From an uncultured bacterium (GTDB taxonomy: Bacteria > Pseudomonadota > Gammaproteobacteria > Burkholderiales > Burkholderiaceae_E): a stretch of 11,095 bases of DNA. The notes below the pieces were generated by a model, which searched no databases, had not been told where the DNA came from, and saw only the letters and a list, made by a program, of their open reading frames with translations. Both the position numbers and the translations under genes were made by a program. This document shows positions 1 to 6,535 of the stretch, piece after piece. Where the stretch lies: the NCBI GenBank assembly GCA_903864485.1, contig CAIPGD010000002.1, positions 1-11,095 on the forward strand, written 5' to 3'. The stretch's first letter is position 1; each line of letters begins with the position of its first letter.

Positions 1-1062
1 ATCGGATCGCAAGGCCGCCAGAAGCAGCGTGGTTTGAAGCCAATTGGCTTGGACCACATCGTTTGGAAGCAGACCGCTCTGCCGCTTGTCATAGCATTAC
101 TCACCCTAAGCGCGGGCGCGGTCCTGCACCAGATTGAATGGGTTCAGCCGAAAGGCAATCCTCTGTCGGTTCGTCTGCTTCAGGGCAACGTCTCGCAAGA
201 GATGAAGTTCGATCCTGAACGTGCGCTCAAGGCCATCGAACGCTACCGCGAACTGACCGAGGCCGGTGATGCCACCCTCACGGTGATGCCCGAAACGGCC
301 TGGGTGGTCGCCTGGCTGGAGGCGCCTCGCGAAGAACGCGAACGCCTTTTAGCGCTTGCGAAGGCCCAACACCGCTGGATCGCGCTGGGAATTCCGCTGC
401 CAGTCGCGGACCCTTGGCGGGTCGCGCTGCTTTCGCTCGAAGATGGGGTGACCAATAGCGTGGTGTTGATTGGCCCCCGATCGGCCGAAACGTCGCGCTT
501 TGCGGGTCGTTATGACAAGCGACATCTGGTGCCGTTCGGTGAATTCATCCCGGCCGGGTTTCGATGGTTCGTTGACTTGATGGTCATGCCCATGGGCGAC
601 TTTGCGCGCGGCCCTGAAGATCCCGACCCGCAACAGGTCGCTGACCAGCGGGTTGCATTCAATGTCTGTTATGAAGATTTGTTTGGCGAAGAACTGACTG
701 GGCGAGTCAAACAAGGGGCAACGGTTCTGATCAATGTGAGCAACATCGCCTGGTTTGGCGGGTCACACGCCCTGCCTCAGCATTTGCAGATTTCGCGCAT
801 GCGCACGCTCGAACTGGGGCGGCCCATGCTGCGTGCAACCAATACGGGCGTCACCGCTGCGATTGACCATCGCGCCAGGGTGCTGGCCGAGTTACCAATC
901 CAGATCGAGGGTGCGCTCGACGTCCAGACCCAGGGGACTGTCGGGGTGACGCCCTTTGTGCGACTCGGCAATCTCGCCATCTTGCTGATCTGTATCAGCA
1001 TCCTGGGGTTCAGCTTTCTGGCGAACAGGGCTTCAGCCCAGCGCCCGGGCGCGGGGCTTTAG
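1..1062 (+). CDS. lnt: Apolipoprotein N-acyltransferase, C-terminal part (5' end outside window)
   Basis: Lnt transfers a third acyl chain from phospholipid to the N-terminal cysteine of lipoproteins, the last step of lipoprotein maturation in the inner membrane. The frame is open from base 1, so the gene enters from the left; about 353 codons are visible against roughly 510 in E. coli Lnt. The TTG at 34 is not a credible start because the N-terminal membrane helices would be missing. Visible parts are a membrane helix (about codons 25-47), the periplasmic nitrilase-type domain and a final C-terminal helix (about codons 318-341). The expected catalytic triad is present: Glu in VMPETAW (292-294), Lys in YDKRHLVPFGEF (517-519) and Cys in NVCYEDLF (667-669). 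SNIAWFG and MLRATNTGVTAAID are further Lnt signatures. The next gene, glyQ, starts 40 nt downstream. Family assignment is secure; only the left end is missing. Confidence 0.96.
   Translation: MGSQGRQKQRGLKPIGLDHIVWKQTALPLVIALLTLSAGAVLHQIEWVQPKGNPLSVRLLQGNVSQEMKFDPERALKAIERYRELTEAGDATLTVMPETAWVVAWLEAPREERERLLALAKAQHRWIALGIPLPVADPWRVALLSLEDGVTNSVVLIGPRSAETSRFAGRYDKRHLVPFGEFIPAGFRWFVDLMVMPMGDFARGPEDPDPQQVADQRVAFNVCYEDLFGEELTGRVKQGATVLINVSNIAWFGGSHALPQHLQISRMRTLELGRPMLRATNTGVTAAIDHRARVLAELPIQIEGALDVQTQGTVGVTPFVRLGNLAILLICISILGFSFLANRASAQRPGAGL
1035..1060 (+). terminator. Possible intrinsic terminator or attenuating hairpin at the lnt stop codon
   Basis: The perfect 12-bp palindrome GCGCCCGGGCGC (1041-1052) is flanked by AGCCC (1035-1039) and GGGCT (1054-1058), giving a long GC-rich stem with one A/G mismatch. 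It is followed by only three T residues, which run into the lnt TAG. It lies inside the last lnt codons. The short T run makes it a weak terminator candidate; it could be partial attenuation between lnt and glyQ, or simply GC-rich coding sequence. No convincing promoter is visible in 1063-1102. Confidence 0.3.
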
Positions 1063-1102
1063 AATCGCCCGAACGTATCATTTCCGCGAGAGTCCCCTCC
1101 TC

Positions 1103-2038
1103 ATGTCTTCCGAATTAAGTTCCCTCCCCGAACGTGTCCTCTCTGGCGAGGCGCCGACCTTTCAGCAGACCATCCTGCGCCTGCAAAATTATTGGGATCA
1201 ACATGGATGCGCGCTGCTCCAGCCGTATGACATGGAAGTCGGCGCAGGGACTTTTCATACCGCGACGTTTTTGAGATCGATTGGCCCCGAGCCTTGGCGG
1301 GCTGCCTATGTTCAGCCATCGCGCCGGCCGCGCGACGGGCGCTACGGCAACAATCCCAATCGTCTGCAGCACTATTATCAGTTTCAGGTCGTTCTGAAGC
1401 CCTCACCCTCGGACATCTTGCAGTGCTATCTCGGATCACTTGAGGTGCTAGGGATTGATCTGCAGGCCAACGATGTTCGCTTTGTCGAAGACGACTGGGA
1501 GTCGCCGACTTTGGGCGCCTGGGGCCTTGGCTGGGAAGTTTGGCTGAACGGCATGGAAGTGACCCAGTTCACCTATTTCCAGGAAGTAGGCTCGCTGCGC
1601 TGCGAACCGATCACAGGGGAAATCACTTACGGGCTCGAACGTCTTGCGATGTACTTGCAGGGGGTTCAGAGCGTGTATGACCTCGTCTGGACCCATGGTC
1701 CAGCGGGCACCGTGACCTATCGCGACGTGTTTCACCAGAATGAAGTCGAGCAGTCGACCTATAACTTTGAACAATCTGATGCGGCGATGCTGTTTCGTCA
1801 TTTTGATGAGTACGAAACTCAGGCGCGTCATCTGATCGATGCGGCACTAGCGCTTCCCGCATACGAGATGGTGATGAAATGTAGTCACACCTTTAACCTG
1901 CTCGACGCCCGGGGCGCCATTTCCGTGACCGAGCGCGCAGGCTATATCGGTCGTGTCCGAGCGCTATCGCGCGCCATTGCTCAAGCCTATTACGAATCAC
2001 GCGAACGGCTTGGCTTTCCAATGCTTGGACAACGATGA
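1103..2038 (+). CDS. glyQ: Glycyl-tRNA synthetase alpha subunit
   Basis: GlyQ is the catalytic (aminoacylating, class II) subunit of the bacterial alpha2beta2 glycyl-tRNA synthetase, which charges tRNA-Gly with glycine in the cytoplasm. The protein is 311 aa (E. coli 303), slightly extended at the N-terminus before TFQQTILRLQNYW. Strongly conserved blocks are visible in order: DMEVGAGTFH, AAYVQPSRRPRDGRYG, NRLQHYYQFQV, SDILQCYLGSLE, FVEDDWESPTLGAWGLGWEV, NGMEVTQFTYFQ, ITGEITYGLERLAMYLQGV, FHQNEVEQSTYNFE and FNLLDARGAISVTER. The ATG at 1103 has a weak GAGAG element (1088-1092) 10 nt upstream. The stop is 10 nt before the glyS start, the usual glyQ-glyS pair. No key residue appears to be missing. 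Confidence 0.98.
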   Translation: MSSELSSLPERVLSGEAPTFQQTILRLQNYWDQHGCALLQPYDMEVGAGTFHTATFLRSIGPEPWRAAYVQPSRRPRDGRYGNNPNRLQHYYQFQVVLKPSPSDILQCYLGSLEVLGIDLQANDVRFVEDDWESPTLGAWGLGWEVWLNGMEVTQFTYFQEVGSLRCEPITGEITYGLERLAMYLQGVQSVYDLVWTHGPAGTVTYRDVFHQNEVEQSTYNFEQSDAAMLFRHFDEYETQARHLIDAALALPAYEMVMKCSHTFNLLDARGAISVTERAGYIGRVRALSRAIAQAYYESRERLGFPMLGQR

Positions 2039-2048
2039 TCGGACAACC

Positions 2049-4280
2049 ATGATGCACGCGGCCACACACACGACGTCCCCCCTGCTTGTCGAACTCTTCA
2101 CGGAAGAACTGCCCCCACGGGCCCTGCGTGCGCTGGGCGAAGCCTTTGGCCACGGAATTTCTGAGGGGCTGAAGGCCTGCGGACTGGTGGCGTCAGAACC
2201 ACCTGCAGAAACCGAGACCGTGGTGTTTTCAACCCCACGACGTCTCGCCGTGCGCATTGACAGGGTCCGTTCGCAAGCCGAAGATCGGATGGTCGAGGTC
2301 AAGGGGCCCTCCGTCAAAGTCGGCCTTGACAGCGGGGGGCAACCCACCCAGGCGTTGATCAAGTGGGCGGAGCGCCAAGGCGCTCATTTGGACGAACTAA
2401 CGCAAGGCTCTGACGGCAAGCAAGCGGTCTTCTTGTGGCGCCATAACGTCCAGGGCATCCTTTTGACGCAGGCTATCCAGGAGATCCTCGAGCAAACGCT
2501 CGCGCGCCTGCCAATCCCCAAACTCATGACCTACCAGCTCGACGATGGCACCTCCGTGTCATTCGTTCGACCCGCGCACGGACTGATCGTACTGCATGGA
2601 GATACGATCATCCCGGCCAAGTTACTGGGTCTTGAGGCCGGACGCGTGACGCATGGTCATCGTTTCCAGGGCGCCACCAACCTGCGCATTGCGCATGCGG
2701 ACGAATACGAGAGCCGTCTCGCACTGGAGGGTCGGGTGTTGGCTTCATTCGCGGAGCGACGGGCTCGAATCAAGACACTGCTCGAGGAAGAGGCGCGGAC
2801 ACTCGGCGCGCATTTGTTATCCACGAATTTGTCCGAATCCTCGTCCGCGACGGACCCAACAACTGAAGCGTTGCTTGATGAAGTTACCGCACTGGTCGAG
2901 TGGCCACGGGTCTACGTCGGGCAGTTTGATGCGGCATTCCTGAAGGTCCCGCAAGAATGTCTGATTCTGACCATGAGAACGAATCAGAAGTACTTTCCTT
3001 TGTTCGATGATCAGGGCCAATTGCGCGCGCAGTTCCTGATCGTGTCCAACATGGACGTCGACAACCCCTCGGCGATTATTGATGGCAATGAGCGCGTCGT
3101 ACGTCCGCGTCTCGATGATGCGCGCTTCTTTTACGAACAGGATCTCAAGCAATCACTCGAGTCACGTCTAGAAGGGCTTGAGCGCGTGGTGTATCACGCC
3201 AAACTCGGCTCGCAACGCGAACGAGTTGCACGTGTCGAAGCGATCGCGGCGGCGGTACTCACACAATGGGGGACAGCTCTCAGCAGGGCTGAGGGACCAA
3301 CGGACGCGGCCACGATCACCCCTAGCCTCGAAAGCGTGCAGCGCGCGGCACGATTAGCCAAGTGCGACCTCATCACCGGCATGGTGGGCGAGTTCCCCGA
3401 GCTCCAGGGCACTATGGGTCGTTATTACGCACTGCACGATGGCGAAACGCCAGAAGTCGCTCAGGCCATTGAGGACCATTACCGGCCCCGCTTTGCCGGG
3501 GACGGTCTCCCCGCCAATTCGGTCGGGTTTGTCGTCGCACTGGCCGACAAGCTGGAAACGCTCGCGGGGATCTGGGGTATTGGCTTGCAGCCGACCGGCG
3601 ACCGCGATCCGTTTGGATTGCGGCGGCAGGCGCTTGGCGTGGTCCGCATGATGGTCGAACAGGCACTGCCTCTGGAGCTGCCTCAATTGATCAAATCCGC
3701 ATTCGAACCATTCGGAACGCTGGCCAACCCCGACGCGTTCAAGGCCGATTTGGGCGGCCTGCACGCGTTTATGCTCGACCGCTTGCGCGGTTGGTTGAGA
3801 ACCTGGAAGGACGACCGTTGGGATGCGGTTTCGATCGATGCCGCACTCGCAGTTGAAACCGCTCGGCTTGACCAGTTGCCGGCCCGACTTGATGCCTTGG
3901 TGGCGTTTCGCGCGCTGCCCGAATCTGCGGCTCTGGCTGCTGCGAACAAGCGCATCGGTAACATCTTGCGCAAATCAGCCCCTGAGTTGCTGGGTCACGC
4001 TCCCAAGATCGATGCTTCTCGCCTGGTTGAACCCGCCGAAGTCGCATTGGCCCATGCACTGGCGCAGATTGAAGATGCCGTCGACGCCGACTTTGGCGCT
4101 GGTCACTACGCCGAATCACTGGCCAGGTTGGCGGCGCTGCGCGGGCCGGTCGATACATTCTTTGAAGCGGTCATGGTCATGGCCGAGGATCCTGGGTTAC
4201 GCGCCAATCGCCTCGCCCTTCTTGCAAGCCTCTACGCCCGGATGAATCGGGTGGCCGACCTCGCGCGCCTTGCGGTCTGA
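2049..4280 (+). CDS. glyS: Glycyl-tRNA synthetase beta subunit
   Basis: GlyS is the large tRNA-binding subunit that completes the enzyme with GlyQ. From ATG 2049 it is 743 aa (E. coli 689). Recognisable blocks are LLVELFTEELPPRALRALGEAF (residues 12-33), STPRRLAVRI (61-70), FVRPAHGLIVLHGD (172-185), THGHRF (201-206), MRTNQKYFPLFD (309-320), HAKLGSQRERV (383-393), the HD-like part around EDHYRPRFAGD (475-485), VALADKLETLAGIWGIG (496-512) and DPFGLRRQALG (520-530). A C-terminal helical anticodon-binding region follows. Two Ser/Thr/Ala-rich stretches near 260-273 and 408-430 probably account for much of the extra length. The frame is open upstream to 1953, inside glyQ, but homology begins only after the tandem ATGs at 2049 and 2052. 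A GGA at 2041-2043 lies 8 nt before 2052, so 2052 is an equally good start. gmhB follows after 5 nt. Confidence 0.97.
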   Translation: MMHAATHTTSPLLVELFTEELPPRALRALGEAFGHGISEGLKACGLVASEPPAETETVVFSTPRRLAVRIDRVRSQAEDRMVEVKGPSVKVGLDSGGQPTQALIKWAERQGAHLDELTQGSDGKQAVFLWRHNVQGILLTQAIQEILEQTLARLPIPKLMTYQLDDGTSVSFVRPAHGLIVLHGDTIIPAKLLGLEAGRVTHGHRFQGATNLRIAHADEYESRLALEGRVLASFAERRARIKTLLEEEARTLGAHLLSTNLSESSSATDPTTEALLDEVTALVEWPRVYVGQFDAAFLKVPQECLILTMRTNQKYFPLFDDQGQLRAQFLIVSNMDVDNPSAIIDGNERVVRPRLDDARFFYEQDLKQSLESRLEGLERVVYHAKLGSQRERVARVEAIAAAVLTQWGTALSRAEGPTDAATITPSLESVQRAARLAKCDLITGMVGEFPELQGTMGRYYALHDGETPEVAQAIEDHYRPRFAGDGLPANSVGFVVALADKLETLAGIWGIGLQPTGDRDPFGLRRQALGVVRMMVEQALPLELPQLIKSAFEPFGTLANPDAFKADLGGLHAFMLDRLRGWLRTWKDDRWDAVSIDAALAVETARLDQLPARLDALVAFRALPESAALAAANKRIGNILRKSAPELLGHAPKIDASRLVEPAEVALAHALAQIEDAVDADFGAGHYAESLARLAALRGPVDTFFEAVMVMAEDPGLRANRLALLASLYARMNRVADLARLAV

Positions 4281-4285
4281 TCACG

Positions 4286-4864
4286 ATGCCGCTACTGCTT
4301 TGTGATCGAGACGGGGTGATCAATGAAGACTCTGAGCACTACATCAAGTCGCCGGCAGAGTTCACGCCGATTCTGGGCAGCATTGAAGCCCTCGCTCGTT
4401 TGAGCCAGGCGGGTTGGCGCATCGCGGTGGTCACGAACCAATCCGGGCTTGCGCGCGGCCTTTTCACGCTGAGCACGCTCCATGCGATCCATCAAAAGCT
4501 GCATCAAATGGTTCAATCTGCGGGGGGACGGGTGGATGCAATTTTTCTTTGCCCGCATGGCCCTGACGCGGGATGCGCGTGCCGGAAACCCGCTCCAGCG
4601 CTCTTTCAACAAGCGCTGCTCCGGTTCCATGTGGCCCCCAATGACGCGCTCGCGGTGGGCGATTCATTGCGCGACCTGCAGGGCGCCGCGACTGCTGGCA
4701 TTCCTGCCGTTTTAGTTCGCACCGGTAACGGACTTTTAACCGAGGCCCGGGCCCAAGGCGCGAGTGGAGATTTGAGCACCGGGCAAGCCTTGCAGTTGCC
4801 GCGCCATACCCAAATTCATGAGAATCTTGCGGCGCTTGCGGACACCCTTCTTCGCAAGCACTGA
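4286..4864 (+). CDS. gmhB: D-glycero-beta-D-manno-heptose-1,7-bisphosphate 7-phosphatase
   Basis: This HAD-superfamily phosphatase removes the 7-phosphate of heptose bisphosphate in the cytosolic pathway to ADP-heptose, the sugar of the LPS inner core. The 192-aa length matches E. coli GmhB (191). Visible motifs are the nucleophile DRDGVIN (Asp7 and Asp9), VVTNQSGLARG (48-58), the zinc-binding loop CPHGPDAGCACRKP with Cys89, His91, Cys97 and Cys99, and the acidic GDSLRD (125-130). The CPHxP...CxCRKPxP loop is characteristic of GmhB within the HAD family. The start lies only 5 nt after the glyS stop and has no clear ribosome-binding site, which suggests translational coupling. A histidinol-phosphatase-like HAD enzyme is the main alternative, but the context of envelope genes favours GmhB. 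Confidence 0.93.
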   Translation: MPLLLCDRDGVINEDSEHYIKSPAEFTPILGSIEALARLSQAGWRIAVVTNQSGLARGLFTLSTLHAIHQKLHQMVQSAGGRVDAIFLCPHGPDAGCACRKPAPALFQQALLRFHVAPNDALAVGDSLRDLQGAATAGIPAVLVRTGNGLLTEARAQGASGDLSTGQALQLPRHTQIHENLAALADTLLRKH

Positions 4865-4922
4865 ACGTTCTGCACCGAACGTTCTGAACCGTGATTTGAA
4901 CCGTGATTTGAACCGAGATTTG
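4859..4922 (+). repeat. Composite tandem repeat at the gmhB-plsC junction (14 bp x2, then 12 bp x3)
   Basis: Bases 4859-4886 are two copies of a 14-bp unit, CAC(T/C)GAACGTTCTG, with one mismatch; the first copy contains the gmhB stop TGA (4862-4864). Directly after come three copies of a 12-bp unit, AACCG(T/A)GATTTG, at 4887-4898, 4899-4910 and 4911-4922, with one mismatch. Each 14-bp unit contains the 8-bp palindrome GAACGTTC (4863-4870 and 4877-4884). The patch fills almost the whole 64-nt gap before the plsC ATG at 4929. The third 12-mer's T-to-A change creates GAGA (4915-4918), 10 nt before that ATG, which might serve as a weak ribosome-binding site. Confidence 0.9.
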
Positions 4923-4928
4923 AGCCCT

Positions 4929-5771
4929 ATGCACGCAGGTTCGCAGCCGACTCAACAAGCCAGTTCGCCAGGCGTTTTTCAAGCCATTCGATCCGCGCTT
5001 TTTTACCTGTTTCAACTTCTCACGGTCGCGCCCTTTTCCTTGCTGTGCCTGGTATGGGCACCACTGCCGCTGCACTGGCGCTATCGGCTGACCATCCTCT
5101 GGCCACGATTGATGATCTGGGGCGCCAAAGTACTTTGTGGCGTGCGATGGGAAGTCCGCGGATGGGAAAACCTGCCCGACCAGCCGGTCGTTTTATTGAG
5201 TAAACATCAGTCGACTTGGGAGACGATGTTTTTCATCGCGCACATGCCGCGTGAGCTTGTTTTTGTGTTCAAGCGAGAGTTGCTGCGATTGCCCTTCTTT
5301 GGCTGGGGGATCGGACTCCTGAAGATGATTTCGATTGATCGTTCTCAAGGTCGAGATGCATTTGAACAAGTCGTGACGCAAGGGACCCGTAAGTTAGAGG
5401 AGGGTCGTTGGCCCATTTTGTTTCCCGAGGGCACTCGCACCAGTCCAGGCGAGCAAGGTCGCTACAAGAGTGGCGGTGCGCGACTCGCAGTTCGCGCCGG
5501 GGTACCCGTGGTGCCGATTGCGGTGAACTCGGGCGATTGCTGGCCCCGCGGGCGCATGCTCCATCCGGGTTTGGTGACGGTTTCGATTGGTGTCCCCATC
5601 GCAACAACGGGAAAGACGCCCGATGGTGTGACTCGCGAGGTCGAGGCCTGGATTGAAACAGAGATGCGCCGACTCTCACCTGCGCGCTACTCGGAGCCCT
5701 GGTCACCCGCCACTTCGGCGGCTGCGATTCGTCGCGAACGCGCATCGCGCGCGATCGAATCGTCGAATTAG
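4929..5771 (+). CDS. plsC: 1-acyl-sn-glycerol-3-phosphate acyltransferase (PlsC family)
   Basis: PlsC-family enzymes acylate lysophosphatidate at the inner membrane to make phosphatidate, the precursor of phospholipids. From ATG 4929 the protein is 280 aa with a hydrophobic N-terminus (about residues 23-46). The acyltransferase blocks are in order: block I SKHQSTWET (91-99), block II around KRELLRLPFFGWGIG (115-129), block III FPEGTRTS (165-172) and block IV VPVVPIAVNSG (192-202). Block I reads H-x4-E (His93, Glu98) instead of the textbook H-x4-D. The frame is open to an ATG at 4818 inside gmhB, which would add 37 residues including three NRDL repeats. I chose 4929 because it lies outside gmhB and the added residues look like repeat-derived sequence. 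The substrate is inferred from the family; a related lysophospholipid or ornithine-lipid acyltransferase is possible. Confidence 0.88.
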   Translation: MHAGSQPTQQASSPGVFQAIRSALFYLFQLLTVAPFSLLCLVWAPLPLHWRYRLTILWPRLMIWGAKVLCGVRWEVRGWENLPDQPVVLLSKHQSTWETMFFIAHMPRELVFVFKRELLRLPFFGWGIGLLKMISIDRSQGRDAFEQVVTQGTRKLEEGRWPILFPEGTRTSPGEQGRYKSGGARLAVRAGVPVVPIAVNSGDCWPRGRMLHPGLVTVSIGVPIATTGKTPDGVTREVEAWIETEMRRLSPARYSEPWSPATSAAAIRRERASRAIESSN

Positions 5772-5782
5772 GCGCGGCTGTC

Positions 5783-6535
5783 TTGGGCTGGCGAGATTTC
5801 CTGACCGACCTGCTGGCTGGCCGTCCAGCGCACAGCCCCGGCACACCTGAATTTGAAACCGCTTGCCACTCAATAATTCTTTCTTCGAGAACGATCATGT
5901 ACCGGTTAACACGGTCGGCCCGACGCACGATCGGTCTCCAGATCGATCCTCGTGGGCTCACCGTGCGCGTGCCCCAGCACACAGCCTCTCGGGATATTGA
6001 ACAGGCGTTACAGAGCAAGTCCGACTGGATCTTGCGCAAACTGGCAGCGTTGGACGAACGCGAAAAACTGGGGGCAAGGGGGGCACAAACCACTGAACAA
6101 TCCATCGGACCAGCAGGTGCTCAATCCGCTACACACTCTGCTGCAAAATCCCCCGCCGAAATCAGGGCGCTCAAGCGCCAGGCACGGACGCTATTCGCGG
6201 AACGCCTTGCGGTCTTCGAACGCATGCATGCCTGCGCGCCAGTCCGCTGGAGCCTGACTTCGGCGCGCACCCGTTGGGGAAGTTGCAGCCCCGGGGGACA
6301 TGTTCGGCTGAACTGGAGGCTGATTCACTGTCCAGTGCCGGTCGTTGATTATGTGATTGCGCACGAGCTTGCCCACCTCGAGGAACTCAATCACGGCCCA
6401 CGATTTTGGGCACGCGTCGAGGTGCTTTACCCAGAATGGCGCCGCGAGCGAAAAGCCCTGCGGGGGTATCGACTGGACGATCGACTAGACGCTCGACTGG
6501 ATGATCGACTAGACGCTCGACTGGACGATCGCTAA
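5783..6535 (+). CDS. YgjP-type zinc metallopeptidase (DUF45 / M48-like)
   Basis: This is a cytosolic putative zinc-dependent peptidase of the YgjP/DUF45 family, whose substrate is not established. The diagnostic C-terminal block runs from TRWGSCSPGGHVRLNWRL (163-180) to VIAHELAHLEELNHGPRFW (191-209); His194, His198 and His204 are the likely zinc ligands and Glu195 the catalytic base. The N-terminal YRLTRSARRTIGLQI is also family-like. Residues 96-124 form a Gly/Ala/Thr/Ser-rich insert, and residues 230-250 are a repetitive tail of RLDD/RLDA units encoded by a tandem DNA repeat. The TTG at 5783 gives 250 aa. An ATG at 5897 gives 212 aa but would cut off IILSSRT, which I believe (from memory) aligns with homologues, so I keep the longer form with low certainty. 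The gene lies 11 nt after plsC and converges on ksgA with a 27-nt overlap. Confidence 0.88.
   Translation: MGWRDFLTDLLAGRPAHSPGTPEFETACHSIILSSRTIMYRLTRSARRTIGLQIDPRGLTVRVPQHTASRDIEQALQSKSDWILRKLAALDEREKLGARGAQTTEQSIGPAGAQSATHSAAKSPAEIRALKRQARTLFAERLAVFERMHACAPVRWSLTSARTRWGSCSPGGHVRLNWRLIHCPVPVVDYVIAHELAHLEELNHGPRFWARVEVLYPEWRRERKALRGYRLDDRLDARLDDRLDARLDDR
6470..6531 (+). repeat. 24-bp (2 x 12-bp) tandem repeat spanning the ygjP-like and ksgA 3' ends
   Basis: Full units lie at 6470-6493 and 6494-6517, followed by a partial unit at 6518-6531; the only difference is C-to-T at 6502. Each 24-mer is itself two related 12-mers, CGACTGGACGAT and CGACTAGACGCT, so the array can be read as five 12-mers. 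On the + strand it encodes RLDD/RLDA repeats at the metallopeptidase C-terminus. On the - strand the last copy encodes the final IVQSSV of KsgA, and the CTAG in the middle copy supplies its TAG stop (6511-6509). Confidence 0.92.

Noticed and set aside
1063..1102. glyQ leader as a riboswitch or T-box
   Set aside because: Only 40 nt long with no such structure; T-boxes are typical of Gram-positive bacteria.
1953..2048. Upstream extension of glyS into glyQ
   Set aside because: The extra 32 residues come from the glyQ 3' end in another frame, and GlyS homology starts after the ATGs at 2049/2052.
4863..4884. GAAC/GTTC motifs as a LexA (SOS) box
   Set aside because: The spacing fits neither the GTTC-N7-GTTC alphaproteobacterial box nor GAAC-N4-GTTC, and the downstream gene is not an SOS gene.
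4859..4922. Repeat patch as a CRISPR array or iteron origin
   Set aside because: Units are 12-14 bp with no spacers, and there is no cas gene, replication gene or AT-rich region nearby.
4818..4928. ATG at 4818 as the plsC start
   Set aside because: It lies inside gmhB with no ribosome-binding site, and the added residues are repeat-derived. Not fully excluded, because the 12-bp units keep the frame.
5269..6105. - strand open frame (278 aa) opposite plsC and the peptidase gene
   Set aside because: It crosses two well-supported genes antisense and its Arg/Ser/Pro-rich product looks like a shadow of their codon use.
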